Positions 22,062 through 32,734 of a stretch of 64,000 nucleotides of DNA are shown in pieces (within the stretch, counting starts at the first letter, position 1; every line of letters begins with the position of its first letter). The position numbers were made by a program, and so were the translations under genes. This DNA comes from Astragalus membranaceus (taxonomy: Eukaryota; Streptophyta; Magnoliopsida; Fabales; Fabaceae), in the NCBI GenBank assembly GCA_039519185.1, contig CM076849.1:63694587-63758586 (forward strand), read 5' to 3'. The notes under the pieces are model-generated. The model was not told the DNA's origin. It saw only the letters and a program-made list of their open reading frames with translations, and ran no database searches.

Positions 22062-22364
22062 TTACGCTCTTTCAACAATCGTCAATACAATACAACCGTC
22101 TTTGGCATACTCGACCGGCTCCACATTAAGATTATTCGGATGTACGACCTCATCTTCTACATTTGTCGGGGCATCTTCGATCTCATCATCATGATCACTC
22201 TGGACATCTAATCCCACGATCTCATTCACCTGCGACGGTCCAGAGCCATCTATGCCAGAGGAAGGTGGAGGCACAAATCTGTCACTAGTAACGATACGAA
22301 CTATTCGACGCCTCAGCCCGTGTATTACAGTAGAAATCCTCTTCCCTTTATCAGGAACAGTCAT
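20714..22364 (-). pseudogene. TNPA-like gene of C3, decayed
   Basis: The first exon is 22364-22062 (MTVPDKGKR..., ending TIVERA) followed by GTAAGTG and an AT-run intron, as in C2. The second starts near 21931 (RFYPSKGASTSITDVIKENY) and has a frameshift/stop at once. The third (about 21706-21440, FHKRASHRRSDLL, SNWHELKD) has an in-frame TAG. The last (20989-20714) is the Ser/Gln-rich tail. The same exon order and intron places as the C2 gene support homology. Not functional. Confidence 0.75.
22010..22060. repeat. (TA)n/(CA)n microsatellite in C3 intron
   Basis: TA run of about 40 bp followed by ACACACAC. It is the positional equivalent of the TA run at 17625 in C2. Confidence 0.85.
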
Positions 22365-22587
22365 GGCATGGGTGGGTCAGATCCTAATCCCGATGCCATG
22401 GCTGTATCTATATATATGTTTTAAAAATGGAAATAAACAATATATAATTAAACAAATTAACAACAAAAGTAAAACTTATACTACATAGTATAATTTTAAA
22501 GACAAACGTACATGAATTAGTAACATCATTAAGAATTAATTAAGTCGAACTAAATAACATTACATAAAAAATTGATCAAATAAGAAA

Positions 22588-23380
22588 TTAATTGACATCC
22601 CATTCTCCCTCGAAATCATCATCATCATCATCAGATGACTGAACTCCTGATACACCATCATGGTCTGCTACATCATCATCTGCATCTTCTTCTCCATCAA
22701 CTTCATCATCGGTGTTTGGCTCATCACATAACCGAGTAATAACTTCAATCGCTTCATTTACATTGGATGAAATTTCATCCATCAGATATGACACATCTTC
22801 CACTGCCTCATCATTTGTCTCAATCCGGCCTCTTGGTTTCGTCTTAATTGTGACACAAACCACGCCTATCCATCCGTGTTAACGGATAAGGGACATAATT
22901 GACTTGGACATAATTGTGACACAAACCATGCCTCATCATACAGTCGACACTGTATTTGACTTTGGATTCAATTGTGTTCCTCGAGCGGACGGATCAAACC
23001 AATTACAATAAAAAAAACTACGACCTTTTGACTATAGTCTAGATGGGGGTAAGCAAGTTCGTATATGTGTTTAATCACACCATAGAAGTCGTCTTCACCT
23101 CTCCCAGTGACACCCTTCATACAAACTCCACTATTGATTGTTTCTCTACCCTGTGTCCATTGCCTAGTGTGAAATTGTATCCATTGACAATGTATGTGTG
23201 CCACTCTTTAATACATCTTCGAGGACCCTCAGATAAGTTCCTCAAGTGTTGCTTAGTAGGAGTTGGTGGGAGGAGATAAACGTGTTGCTTAAAACAGTTT
23301 GGAAAATGTGCATGAATATGAGCAGAAGAGTGTTCTTCACTTACTTGCTCGGATGACAAGAATTCCCTGATAAGAAATAA
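22588..23380 (-). pseudogene. DUF4216 part of C3 TNP2-type gene
   Basis: Minus-strand frames 23359-23117, 23204-22968 and 22863-22588 together match the C2 exon 16377-17181: EEHSSAHIHAHFP, EWHTYIVNGYNF, GGV-type GEDDFYGVIKHIYEL, and the acidic tail ending EGEWDVN. Overlapping frames show frameshifts, and a short duplicated stretch near 22860-22930 (TTGTGACACAAACCA.GCC twice) adds to the damage. The exon begins after a TTATCAG acceptor at about 23372. Confidence 0.8.
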
Positions 23381-23401
23381 TTGTTACACATGTGTTTGTG
23401 C

Positions 23402-23957
23402 CAGTGGCGGACCCAGGACTCTGGGATAGGGGGTCCAAATTTTTTCAAACACACATTACTAAAAATATGACTTTAACAGGTTCACAACTTGTGTTGCACT
23501 AGATCAACACAAATTAAATAGCCGTAACAAGTGCCTAAATACAAATTAAATAGCACTAAAAGAATCAACATATTCACAATATATAGAACAAACTCAAATT
23601 AAATAGACTAACATAATTAAAATAAACTAAATAGCACTAACACAAAATACAAATTAATTAAATAGCACTAACACAATTCACTAATTAAATAACATTAACA
23701 GAATCAAAATTAGGATTAGGACAATAAGAACCAGAACTAATTCAAAGAGGGAGAAATATTTTTTTTTAATAAAATATGTGAGAGTGTGAGTGATTGTGTG
23801 AGTGTGGTGCCTTAGAGTGGTGCAAAACTAGAGACTTTGGTGCAAACCTAAGGACTTGGGTGCAAAATATATTTTTCAGGGTCTGCAAAAGCATTTTTTT
23901 CTAAGGTATTGGTACTAATTTTATGTAAGTCCTCAAATGTATGTAAGTCCGCCATTG
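23402..23957. mobile_element. hAT-like non-autonomous element, 556 bp
   Basis: Ends are CAGTGGCGGAC and GTCCGCCATTG, an 11 bp terminal inverted repeat with one mismatch. Both sides carry the identical 8 bp GTTTGTGC (23394-23401 and 23958-23965), the target-site length of hAT elements. It has no coding capacity and is AT-rich inside. It splits an intron of C3. Confidence 0.93.
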
Positions 23958-23966
23958 GTTTGTGCA

Positions 23967-24755
23967 GTGTAAACCTATTAGCCGGTGAAACCCCGGTATC
24001 TAAATTCAAGTCTTTTTCTCTCATATTTATTTCTTTGATAGAGACTTAACCAAAAATACCGAAAAACAGACCTCTTGTGTAATTTAGCCTCAATATTAGG
24101 CCCATAAAGAAACTAATTGATTAAGAATTCGGAGTTGCATTATTAAAATGGCAGTTACTAATTCTTCTCAGGTCAGATTTTACTCTTTCAAACGTATCTG
24201 TCTTATAGTTTCCTCATTATTATGTCTTGCTCTTTTTGTATTTTGAATGGAGTGTCTCAAAGACAGATACGTACGTTTATTTAATATGTCATCACTCAGC
24301 TAGAAGCTATATTTATTTAATATGTTTATTAGTAATTTTGTCCACTTGAATACTTCCTCCATGTATCCATGCTCCTTTTAATGAAACAATAACGAAGGAA
24401 CACTCTGATAAAATCTCCAATAGGGAAACACAAACACCTATCATTAAGTTTCCTATATCCTCCTCCTATCATCACGTTAATTAATTACTAGAGTACCGTT
24501 ATATATCCAACCGTTTATTAACTTACCAACTAACAAACTTCAAGAAAGTTGTTTAGTTAGTTAGTTACTTGTGAAACTAACTAACTGCCATATGCTAGCT
24601 ATCATATATATTATATATTATATATATTACAAACTTACTTTACTCACTCATCACTATCTATAATATTCTTCTCCTTTCACGTCAAAAAAAATAATATTCT
24701 TCTCCTTTGTAAAATGGTATTTCAGCAGGTGTTGAGTGTTGAAAGAAACCCAGCC
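23967..24755. other. unassigned flank and promoter region of small membrane-protein gene 1
   Basis: No gene is seen to about 24540. At 24556-24590 GTTAGTTAGTT and AACTAACTAAC form an inverted repeat, followed by an AT-rich TATATATTATATATT region (24605-24630) and a leader with two copies of TAATATTCTTCTCCTTT before the ATG. The leader text ATTCTCCTTTG..A...GGTATTTCAG resembles that of the paralogue at 39010, so it is likely the promoter and 5' UTR. Confidence 0.45.
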
Positions 24756-25339
24756 ATGGATCCACCGCAAGAAAACCCCACTCCGCCAACCCCAACCCCA
24801 ACCCCAACCAGTGCTCCTACGCCAACCCCAACCACAACCAGCACTCCTCCGCCTACCCCAACCAGTGCTCCTCTGCCAACCCCAACCGGCGCTCCTCTGC
24901 AAACCCCAACCAGCGTCGTTCCTCTGCAAAACCCAACCAACGCAGTTCCTCCGCCGGGGCAACATCCTGTTCTTCAACATCTTCAACAGTGGCTAAACTC
25001 TTGTTATGAATGTTGCTGCACTGAAGACACATGGAAGGTTGTTGCTTATGCGTGTTTTTGGACTTCAGTAACAGTGAGTTCTTCTTTCTTTAATTCTTTC
25101 TTGATCTTTTTACTTTTTTCTTTTGATTTTTATTTGTTTGGCAGTATATATAAAAATACCATAAGGCTTGTTATTTATTTCTTCATTATATGTTTCTACA
25201 TATGTTCTAGAGTGAAAAGAACTTCATCGATCTCATCTCATGCATTGTTTTCATTGATTAATTTAGTCAAGCAACAGTTTTATTTATTAAGCGTGATATT
25301 TGTTTATTTCAGGGGTTGGTTATTTATCTTTTGACTGAA
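24756..25339 (+). CDS. small Pro-rich, Cys-cluster, putative tail-anchored membrane protein (copy 1)
   Basis: The start ATG at 24756 (MDPPQENP) matches the start of the paralogue at 39010. Exon 1 is 24756-25073 (106 codons): a proline/threonine repeat built on CCAACCCCAACC (about residues 8-75), then SCYECCCTEDTWKVVAY, which matches SCYDCCCSVETVKVIVL of copy 2. Donor GTGAGT, acceptor TTTCAG at 25312; exon 2 in phase gives only eight more residues (114 aa total). Compared with copy 2 the second exon has one extra base after the acceptor, so the hydrophobic tail is out of frame here. I do not know the family; the CCC motif before a hydrophobic segment recalls CYSTM-type peptides only loosely. 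Confidence 0.55.
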
Positions 25340-28321
25340 TTCTTACAACTATTGGAAGAATCCCTAATGCATTAATTCCCTGGAAGAAGGAGCCACTACA
25401 TGGAAACTTCCTTGCATTTGTTGATTGAAAGTTTAACTCATGTTTCATTTTCTTCAAAACTAAACTGAGTTGTAAGCATGGGATCTCTTTACTCCTACAA
25501 TACAATATAGGGTTTGAAATCTCATGGTATTCAATTTTATCTGAACGAAAAATTATATGCTTTTGCTTGATTAATTGGATGGTTGAAAAGGAAGAGGGCA
25601 TTGAGTGTGTGGTCTATGGTAGTATCACGGTATCACCTATAGCTGAAATATCTTGGAGAGTAATGGAGATATTTTTAATTCAATAAAAGAAACTTATAGA
25701 AATCTTTCTTCATGGCTTTCAACAACAAATAGTGATATGAAATATTATAGATACAACCTAAATCACGATGCCACATGATCAAAACAATTAATCATTAATA
25801 TAATTATCAAAATACAAAGTGTACCATACAACACATCACTAGGTGATATGTAGTGATCTTGCCTCCATCATTGCAGGATCATAAAAATCTCAACAACACT
25901 CGATGCTCATTTGAAAAATGGTGCATATGTGAGAATGAGCGTCAAAACCATATAAGGAGCAAAAGACAAACTAAAACGTCATAACCCACCCCATCAACAA
26001 CAATTAGCTATTCACTAACATATACAAACAAGACATGTCATGAAGTAAAGCCATGCAAGGCTCGTACCCAACTCCTACTTTGATAACCTGTCCGGTACCA
26101 TCTACACTCTAGGTTAGCGGGTGACATGGATGAGAGTGTCTCCACAAATAGAGTCAGGTAAGGGGCGCAACGAATCTTTGAGGCGCCCCAACAATGCCAA
26201 CTGCACACATCTTTTCCTTCAGACCCTCCCCTAGTGAAACTCGCAAGGCCGAGTAGAGCTCCTCGTGGTCATCTCTATATTATTCCCTTAGTCGTTTGCT
26301 AACCATCCCCTATCAACGATGACGAACATAGCCCTCTTACCTAACATCATCATCAATTTGTGAGAAACTATCGACCAAATAAAATACATTTTCATGTCCT
26401 TGAGGATCAACTCACTCATACCGCAACGAGTCCTTGTCCATACATCAAAAAGAATCCTCATACACTAGCAAGCTTGTTATCGATAAAGGACCAGTTTCCC
26501 ATATCACAACAAGGTTCCCAAGCAAATAATAAATCCAGCAACAATCACAACAAGACATGAATGCCAAGTTACTTAACACTTTAACGTGTCTAAGCCAGCC
26601 CTAGCTACTCCTAATCGTTTCCACTGTAACAGGTAGATCTTAAACACTGTCAACATCTTTCCTTCAAATGTTTAAAATTCTACATTTCAATATTGCCTTA
26701 TCCCCATAATATGGCTAGGCTTCCACTTTATATGCTTCAAACTACTTTGGAGCTGCACAACCAGCTTAAAAAAAGTTATGAAAATATACCAACAAAAAAC
26801 AGCAGCGAAAAAATTATAAATAAACATAAATTGTACTTATAAACAAAAACATTCATTGTTTTGTGTTTACATAGGAAACCCTCTTCTCCTAAATTTAACA
26901 AATGGATAATTAGTAATTAAAAGAAAAGAAAATAAATCAAATAATATGGAGTAAAAATAAAAAACAACACGATGGATGTATAACAATAAAAAATTAATTA
27001 ATATTAAGAATACAAAAGATAAATAAACTATGCATACAATATTTGGATCTCCACTTACACAAAAAAAATCCATGGTCCTGACACAAAATATATAAAGAAT
27101 AATTATGTAAAAATTAGTAAAAGAAGTAGGCTAAAACTCATGACCCAAGTGGGAGTCATACGTAAAAAAATATGTCAATAGTAAGGCGGTAATTTATTTC
27201 TTTGGGCTATTGTTGACTACACACGGAATGTCTTAACGCTTTCAACGAAATACTATAATTTTCGCTCGTAATTAGGATCATATTTTGCACTGGCCAACAC
27301 TGAGTTTTCCCATTGTGGGAATCAAACCCAGAAGCATCGAGTCAACCCCTGTGTCCCAAGGTAGCTTAAGCCTCTGGACGAACGATGTTCGTTAGAAAGG
27401 GAAACAAATATTTAAATTTATTTAAGGAAAGAAAAGAAAAAAGGAACATTCGTAAAAAAAAAAAAACCAACTTGGAGCCTCAGCATAGGGACAACCAATC
27501 ATTTGTTATTATTATTATTGTTATTATTATTATTATTATTATTATATTTTAAACTTACTTTTTTTATGTTAATTTCAGCTTTCATTACTTTTTTGCATGA
27601 TGATTGTATCGGAGTTTCTACTCCTAGATTAGTTTGTGTTGCTCCTGTTTTTCGTTTCGGGCCTTTGAGCCCCTATTATATTAAAAAAAAAGTCATTACA
27701 CATCTATACAATCTAATTAGACACTTTACGAATTTGACACGTGTCCAAAATTAAGGACAAAATGGTAAAAGCAACACCAACAAAAAACAACTAGCAGCTT
27801 TTTAAAAAAAAAGACTTTTCTGCAAAAAAAAAAACTGGCGCGCTACAGTGCCAAAAACTGACTCGCTACAGTAAGACATCAACTTTAAAAAAAAAAAACT
27901 TTTCTTGCAAAAACCTGACGTGCTACAGTAGCGCTACAGCACTGCTATAGTACCCGCAACAGTTTTTTTATTTTTAAAATTTCAATTTTTTTATACAATG
28001 TTTTTAAAATTGTTTTTTAAAAAATGTTTTTCTTATAAAAGTCTTCTTTCCATCATTTTAAAAAATAAATTTAATTTATATTTTAAAAACTGTTTTTTTT
28101 TTAAATTCATTCTTTTTTTAAAAAACTGATTTTCTTTTAGAAAATAACTAATCAATTTAACCCCTAAATTGTAAAACAACTTTAACCCCTACCATAAATT
28201 ATAAATTATAAAATAACTACTAAAACTAATCAATATAACTACTTTTGTTAAAATCAATCAATTTAACCACTTCAAAAAATTACCAAATAACTATTTTATA
28301 ATTACTAAAATGGAGTAAAAT
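25340..28321. other. intergenic, no supported gene
   Basis: The 3' flank of the gene (possible AATAAA-like AATTCAATAAAAG at about 25679) is followed by unassigned sequence. A (TTA)n run is at 27505-27547. Between 27830 and 27960 the phrase GCTACAGTA/GCTACAGTG recurs at least five times. Both are low-complexity or old repeat sequence. I found no exon with splice borders. Confidence 0.5.
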
Positions 28322-28489
28322 GCCAACGAGAGTGTCAATGGGAGTGGCAACGAGAGTGCCAATGGGAGAGGCAACGGGAGTGGCAACGAGAGCGCCAACG
28401 GGAGAGGCAACGATATAGGTAGCGAGAGCGCCAATGGGAGTGACAACATGAGGGCCAACGAGGATGCAAACAGGAGGGTCAACGGGGAT
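28322..28489 (+). repeat. 12 bp minisatellite, 14 units
   Basis: There are exactly 14 units of a GSCAACGRGAGN-like 12-mer with no indels. On the plus strand it reads as an open stretch of GNESANGR-like quartets ending at TAA (about 28502), without a start codon. It lies 97 bp left of CACTA C4. Confidence 0.9.
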
Positions 28490-29723
28490 GCATATTTTAC
28501 CTAATGTCCAAATACATTATTATGCATCAATGTAATTCTGATTGTCAATCTCCTTTAATTTCTTCTACTCAATGTCCAAATTACTACACTACAAGAATAA
28601 GCCCCGTTTCCTGTGAAACTTTCCGATGAACTCTTATTTGTCGCAATTTCTGACGGATTTCCGACGAAAAAAGTCGTCGCAAATGTTCAGGAAAAGATGC
28701 GCTTAATTTCCCGCTTACGTTTCCGACGAAAACGTGTTTCGTCGCAAATTTGCGATGGCTATGTCCGTCGGAAAACGCTAAAATGTCGTCGCAAACTAAA
28801 TAGTATTCCCTCGAAGCCTCATTCAGTCACTCTCCTCATTCACTCACTCCTATGTCGTTCTCTCCCCTCTCCTCCGTCGTTCTCTCCCTCACTCTCCTCC
28901 ACCCTCCGTAGTCCTCCACCGCCTTCCTCCGCACTCCTCCGTCGCAAACGTGCTCCAAGGCTACGAAGACTGTCTCTCGTTCTCCCTCTTCCCCTGCCTT
29001 CCACTCTCCCTCTCCCTCTTCCCGTGCCTCTCCATCGCCGTTCTCCTTCTCTCAGTCGCCTCTCGCCTCTCCTCTCTTCTTCTTCTTAAAGGGTAAGTAC
29101 GATTTTCTTCTTTTTGACTGAAAAGCCACAAATTTTGGTTGATTCAAAACCCTAACCCCGTTTTCCCCTTTCTATTGAAATCCAGGTTAGTATTGATTTT
29201 GATTTTTGAGTTTATTGGTTTATTGGTATTGATATTGGGGTTTTTGCTTGAATCTTAATCTGTAATGTATTGTTTTTGTTTCTGGTTTTTTTCCCCTTTC
29301 AAAAGGAAGTTTGATTCCTTGTATGATTTTTTTCCCCTTTCAAAGAGAAGTTCGATCCCCTTTCTGGTTTATTGGTTTTTTTCCCCTTTTTTGTGATAAT
29401 TATGATCGTCTACTTGCATATTTTGCTGACTTATTCTCTTTTCTCATGCTTTGTCTAATTCTTGCTTATGTTTTGGGGATGTTATTAATTTGTTAACCCT
29501 ATATTAGAAATGCTACTTTCAATATAAATGAAGCCTTGTATTTTCAACATCTTTATATACCCACCTTTGCTGTATTATGATTTATGCACCAAGTTTGCCT
29601 ACAGATCATCATTGGTTGTTTCTTAGTCTTCCGTTATATTCATTTTTGTTCACCAACATGCTACTTCAATAGTTATTGTAGAAAGATTTTCTTGACCATG
29701 CTCATCAAATTGATTTTATGCAG

Positions 29724-30047
29724 GTCACTTTTGGTGGAGGTCACCGCTTCAGCCAGAAATACCACAATAGGGTTATTCAAGTCAGATTCATCTTCATTCA
29801 TGCCATCCTTTTATTGCTAACAAATTTTTTTCCCTTTCTTATAATCTAGATAATGTTAATGACCATGAAGTAATCATAACAAAGTTTAATTATGCAGCAT
29901 GAAGCTGGCCATTTTTTAATTGCTTATCTGATAGGAATACTTTCAAAAGGGTATATACCCTTTCTAGTTTGGATGCTCTGAAGAAGGAGGGTTCTCTCAA
30001 TATTCAAGCTGGCACAGCCTTTGTGGATTCTGAGTTTCTCGAAGAAG
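29724..30047 (+). pseudogene. captured exons of a HEAGH-motif (metalloprotease-like) plant protein
   Basis: An exon from 29898 (after TATGCAG) opens HEAGHFLIAYLIGILSKGY, then a 2 bp TA duplication shifts the frame; in the next frame it continues SSLDALKKEGSLNIQAGTAF. This matches my memory of a plant chloroplast protein family annotated as stress-regulated or FtsH-like, with the zinc-binding HEAGH motif. A preceding small exon (after 29723, VTFGGGHRF) may belong to the same gene. The frameshift makes it non-functional. Confidence 0.6.
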
Positions 30048-30357
30048 TTGGTTGCTTTATTTGTTCCATATGTTTAATGCACTGATTTTTCTTTTATATT
30101 GAACCACACACACACTCACTGAGTTGGAGAGAGTTCTCATAGCAATCTTGAATTGAAAATGAGGAAAAAATGAATTGAATGATTACACTAAGGAATTAGC
30201 AGCTAATTATATGTACATCAACTGACAACTACCACTAACTGAAGTTAATAACCAACTTAAGTATACTAGTGCAGGATGTAGCAAACTTAGATAGTTCTTA
30301 TGAAATGACAACTACTACTGACGTGTTTCGACCTCTCATGACAAGTCGGGTTGCTAG
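30048..30357. other. unassigned sequence inside C4
   Basis: No exon is recognised between the HEAGH exon and the solo LTR. Intron-like sequence. Confidence 0.4.
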
Positions 30358-32286
30358 TGTTGAACCAAGGACAAACACTCTTTGTTTTGTATGATAACAA
30401 ATTACATCTTGTCTACTAATGGTTCAAGTTGAATGAAGTACAGGACGGAAATCAAAAAGCAGGAAATATTAAAGTGGAGCAGCTTGGAGAAGAAGCCGTC
30501 GTAGAAGCGTAGAAGAATCAAGACCTAATTGTTTATCCGCTTTCTTTAGGACACATTGTAAGGTCCTATCACTTAAGGTCTATGACATTTTAGTAGCTGA
30601 GAGATGACTTTTGAAAACATGCATGATGCTTCTAAATTAGGGTTTTGAAAAATATTTTTGCATGCATGCATAAGGTGGCACCTAAACCTAAAAACAATTT
30701 TGTGGAAATCAAAAATCAATTTCTATTTTGTTCCAATGGCTATGAAATCGATTTATACAATTTATATAGGCTATGAAATCGATTTTAGGCTCACCTATAG
30801 GCCAAGAATCGATTTCCTTGCCCTATGTTTGAAGTATGTAATCGATTCATACATATACTCAAGCCAAATGTAAGAATCGATTTCCTTCTATTTCAAAAGA
30901 CTATAAAATCGATTTGGCAATCTATTGTGGAGCAAAGAACCGATTCCTAAGCTTGTGCACTTCACTCACAATCGATTCTTATGTTTCCTAAAGCTACATA
31001 ATCGATTTCCTAATCTATTGAGAAGCCAAGAATCGATTGCTCCTATATTTTAGCATAACTAAAGAATCGGTTCCTCCTTCTTTAAACCAAAGTTAAAATC
31101 GATTCTTACCTATTCAGGATGTCTTAAGAATCGATTCCTTCATAATTCTAAAAGCCAAAGAATCGATTCCTAAGTTCTCTAAATGCAAAGAATCGATTCT
31201 CCTACTTTTTAACTTCATGTCAAATCGACTCTTCATTTACATTAATTGTTTTTTTCAAAATCTTACATTGTCCTAAACCTATAAATAGGGAGGTGTGAAA
31301 CACTTTTCAATTCACTCATCCCCACCACAAATCACAACATCTTCTCTACTTCTCACATACATTTTCTAGATCTGAGAAAGAGAAAAATAGAGCTATCACT
31401 TTCATATCATTTTTTATAGATCTAGTCACTCATCTCTCTCAGCTATTATATTGTCATATTATCTGAGGTGATTAGATCATAGCTTCTATATTGTATTCTA
31501 CTACTGTGGGGGTCACTTTGAAATCCTGGGAAGTTTTCTTGGGTCTCTCAATCAGGAGATTGAGTTGGTTTGAAATCCTGGGAAGTTTTCTTGGGTCTCT
31601 CAATCAGGAGATTGAGTTGGTTTGAAATCCGGGGAGGTAATCTTGGGTCGTTCAATCAGGGAAGATTGAAGTGGTATTGAAATCCTGGGAGGTGCTCTTG
31701 GGTCGTTCAATCTGGAGATTGAAGCGGTGTTGAAATCCTTAGCTGTGTGCTCGGGTTCTCAGTTCGGGGGAATTGAGATTTACTATTTGAAGTTTCCTGT
31801 TTGTAAAACATTCTTCATATAGTGGTTGTCAGCAAAGTCCAAAGGTTGCAAAGCCGGAGGCCGAAGACGTAGGGCTTTTATCCCGAACCTCGCTAAATTC
31901 CTGGTGTATCTCTATCCTTCTCTCTTTACTTTATTTACTGTTTATATTTGTTTATACTATCATTGCGCCGATCTGCTTATTGTTATGCTGCCTATAATAT
32001 CCGTCTATCCTGAACTCTGATAATAGCGTAATATTGCACTTTGCCTGATCTGCCAGTTTAGTTATAAATATCTGGTTATAGTGAATATTGAAAATAGTAA
32101 CATTAGAATAATATCTCACTGTGCCTGATCTGCATGCTTACATACATCATATAAGTTTAAATCTCAGATTCCGCACTTGATTTAAACAAACATTGCTAAA
32201 GTTTTTGAAAACCGAAAAAGAATTCAAGTTTTGCATATAACCTTATTCACCCCCCCCCCCCTCTAAGGTTATCAGATAGTCCAACT
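30358..32286 (+). mobile_element. solo Ty1/copia LTR (AATCGATT family)
   Basis: It begins TGTTGAACC and is flanked by the 5 bp repeat GCTAG (30353-30357 and 32287-32291). The last bases are CCAACT, not the usual CA, so the 3' border may be off by one. The body has about 16 copies of AATCGATT (exact or with one mismatch) at 30740-31230, then TATAAATA (about 31281) and near the 3' end TTCACCCCCC..CTCT, as in the copia LTR at 57081. No internal coding region remains, so it is the product of LTR-LTR recombination. Confidence 0.8.
31520..31785 (+). repeat. ~53 bp tandem repeat in solo LTR, five units
   Basis: Units begin GAAATCC(TGG) and contain CTTGGGT..TCAATC.GGAGATTGA. The first two are almost identical; later ones diverge. 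Confidence 0.85.
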
Positions 32287-32734
32287 GCTAGCAAACTGAA
32301 TTGTTGAGTGTCTGTTATAGATTGCTTTATATAAGTCAATTAGGATTTTGAAAGATATGAGATGTTACCGGATCCATATGAGTTCAGTAGTGGTAGAAGC
32401 TAAAGGCCTATATTAGGCCTTAGCCATGAGATAATGGAATTGCCTTTAAACACATAAAAACTAATAGTAGATTTTCTGGTGGATGAGCAACTTCTTCCCC
32501 AATCAACATCTAAAAATGCTGAAACTCAAAGTGAGGGTGTGGGTGAAATTGAGCGTAATTTCATTTAGGCATAACTATTATGTTGAGCTGAATTATCTGC
32601 TTAAAGGAAGCTTTTCCATATGGTTGCCTTAGAAATTAATCAGAGAACAAAGATATATCACTTATATATGCAAAATTACTGCCACTAGTCATGGAGCTCA
32701 ATGACAGTCTTTCCTATCTTTGATTACATTTCAG

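Larger units (their letters stand above)
20085..23966 (-). mobile_element. CACTA element C3, inverted, truncated relative of C2
   Basis: The terminal CATTACAAG (one mismatch from CACTACAAG) is at 20085, followed by TTACCGGCGGA/CCGCCGGTAA-type subterminal repeats to about 20600. Genes run on the minus strand in the same order as in C2: TNPA-like (22364-20714), then further right DUF4216 (23380-22588). Homology to C2 stops inside the intron before DUF4216, near 23966-23980, so the TNP2 part and the other terminus are missing. The hAT-like element at 23402 is inserted in that intron. Only 41 bp separate C3 from C2. Confidence 0.8.

Noticed and set aside
27503..27754. Poly-leucine open frame
   Set aside because: It is the translation of the (TTA)n microsatellite.
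30740..31230. Possible CRISPR-like array (regular AATCGATT spacing)
   Set aside because: The repeat is only 8 bp, palindromic, with variable spacing inside a plant LTR; no cas genes and not prokaryotic DNA.
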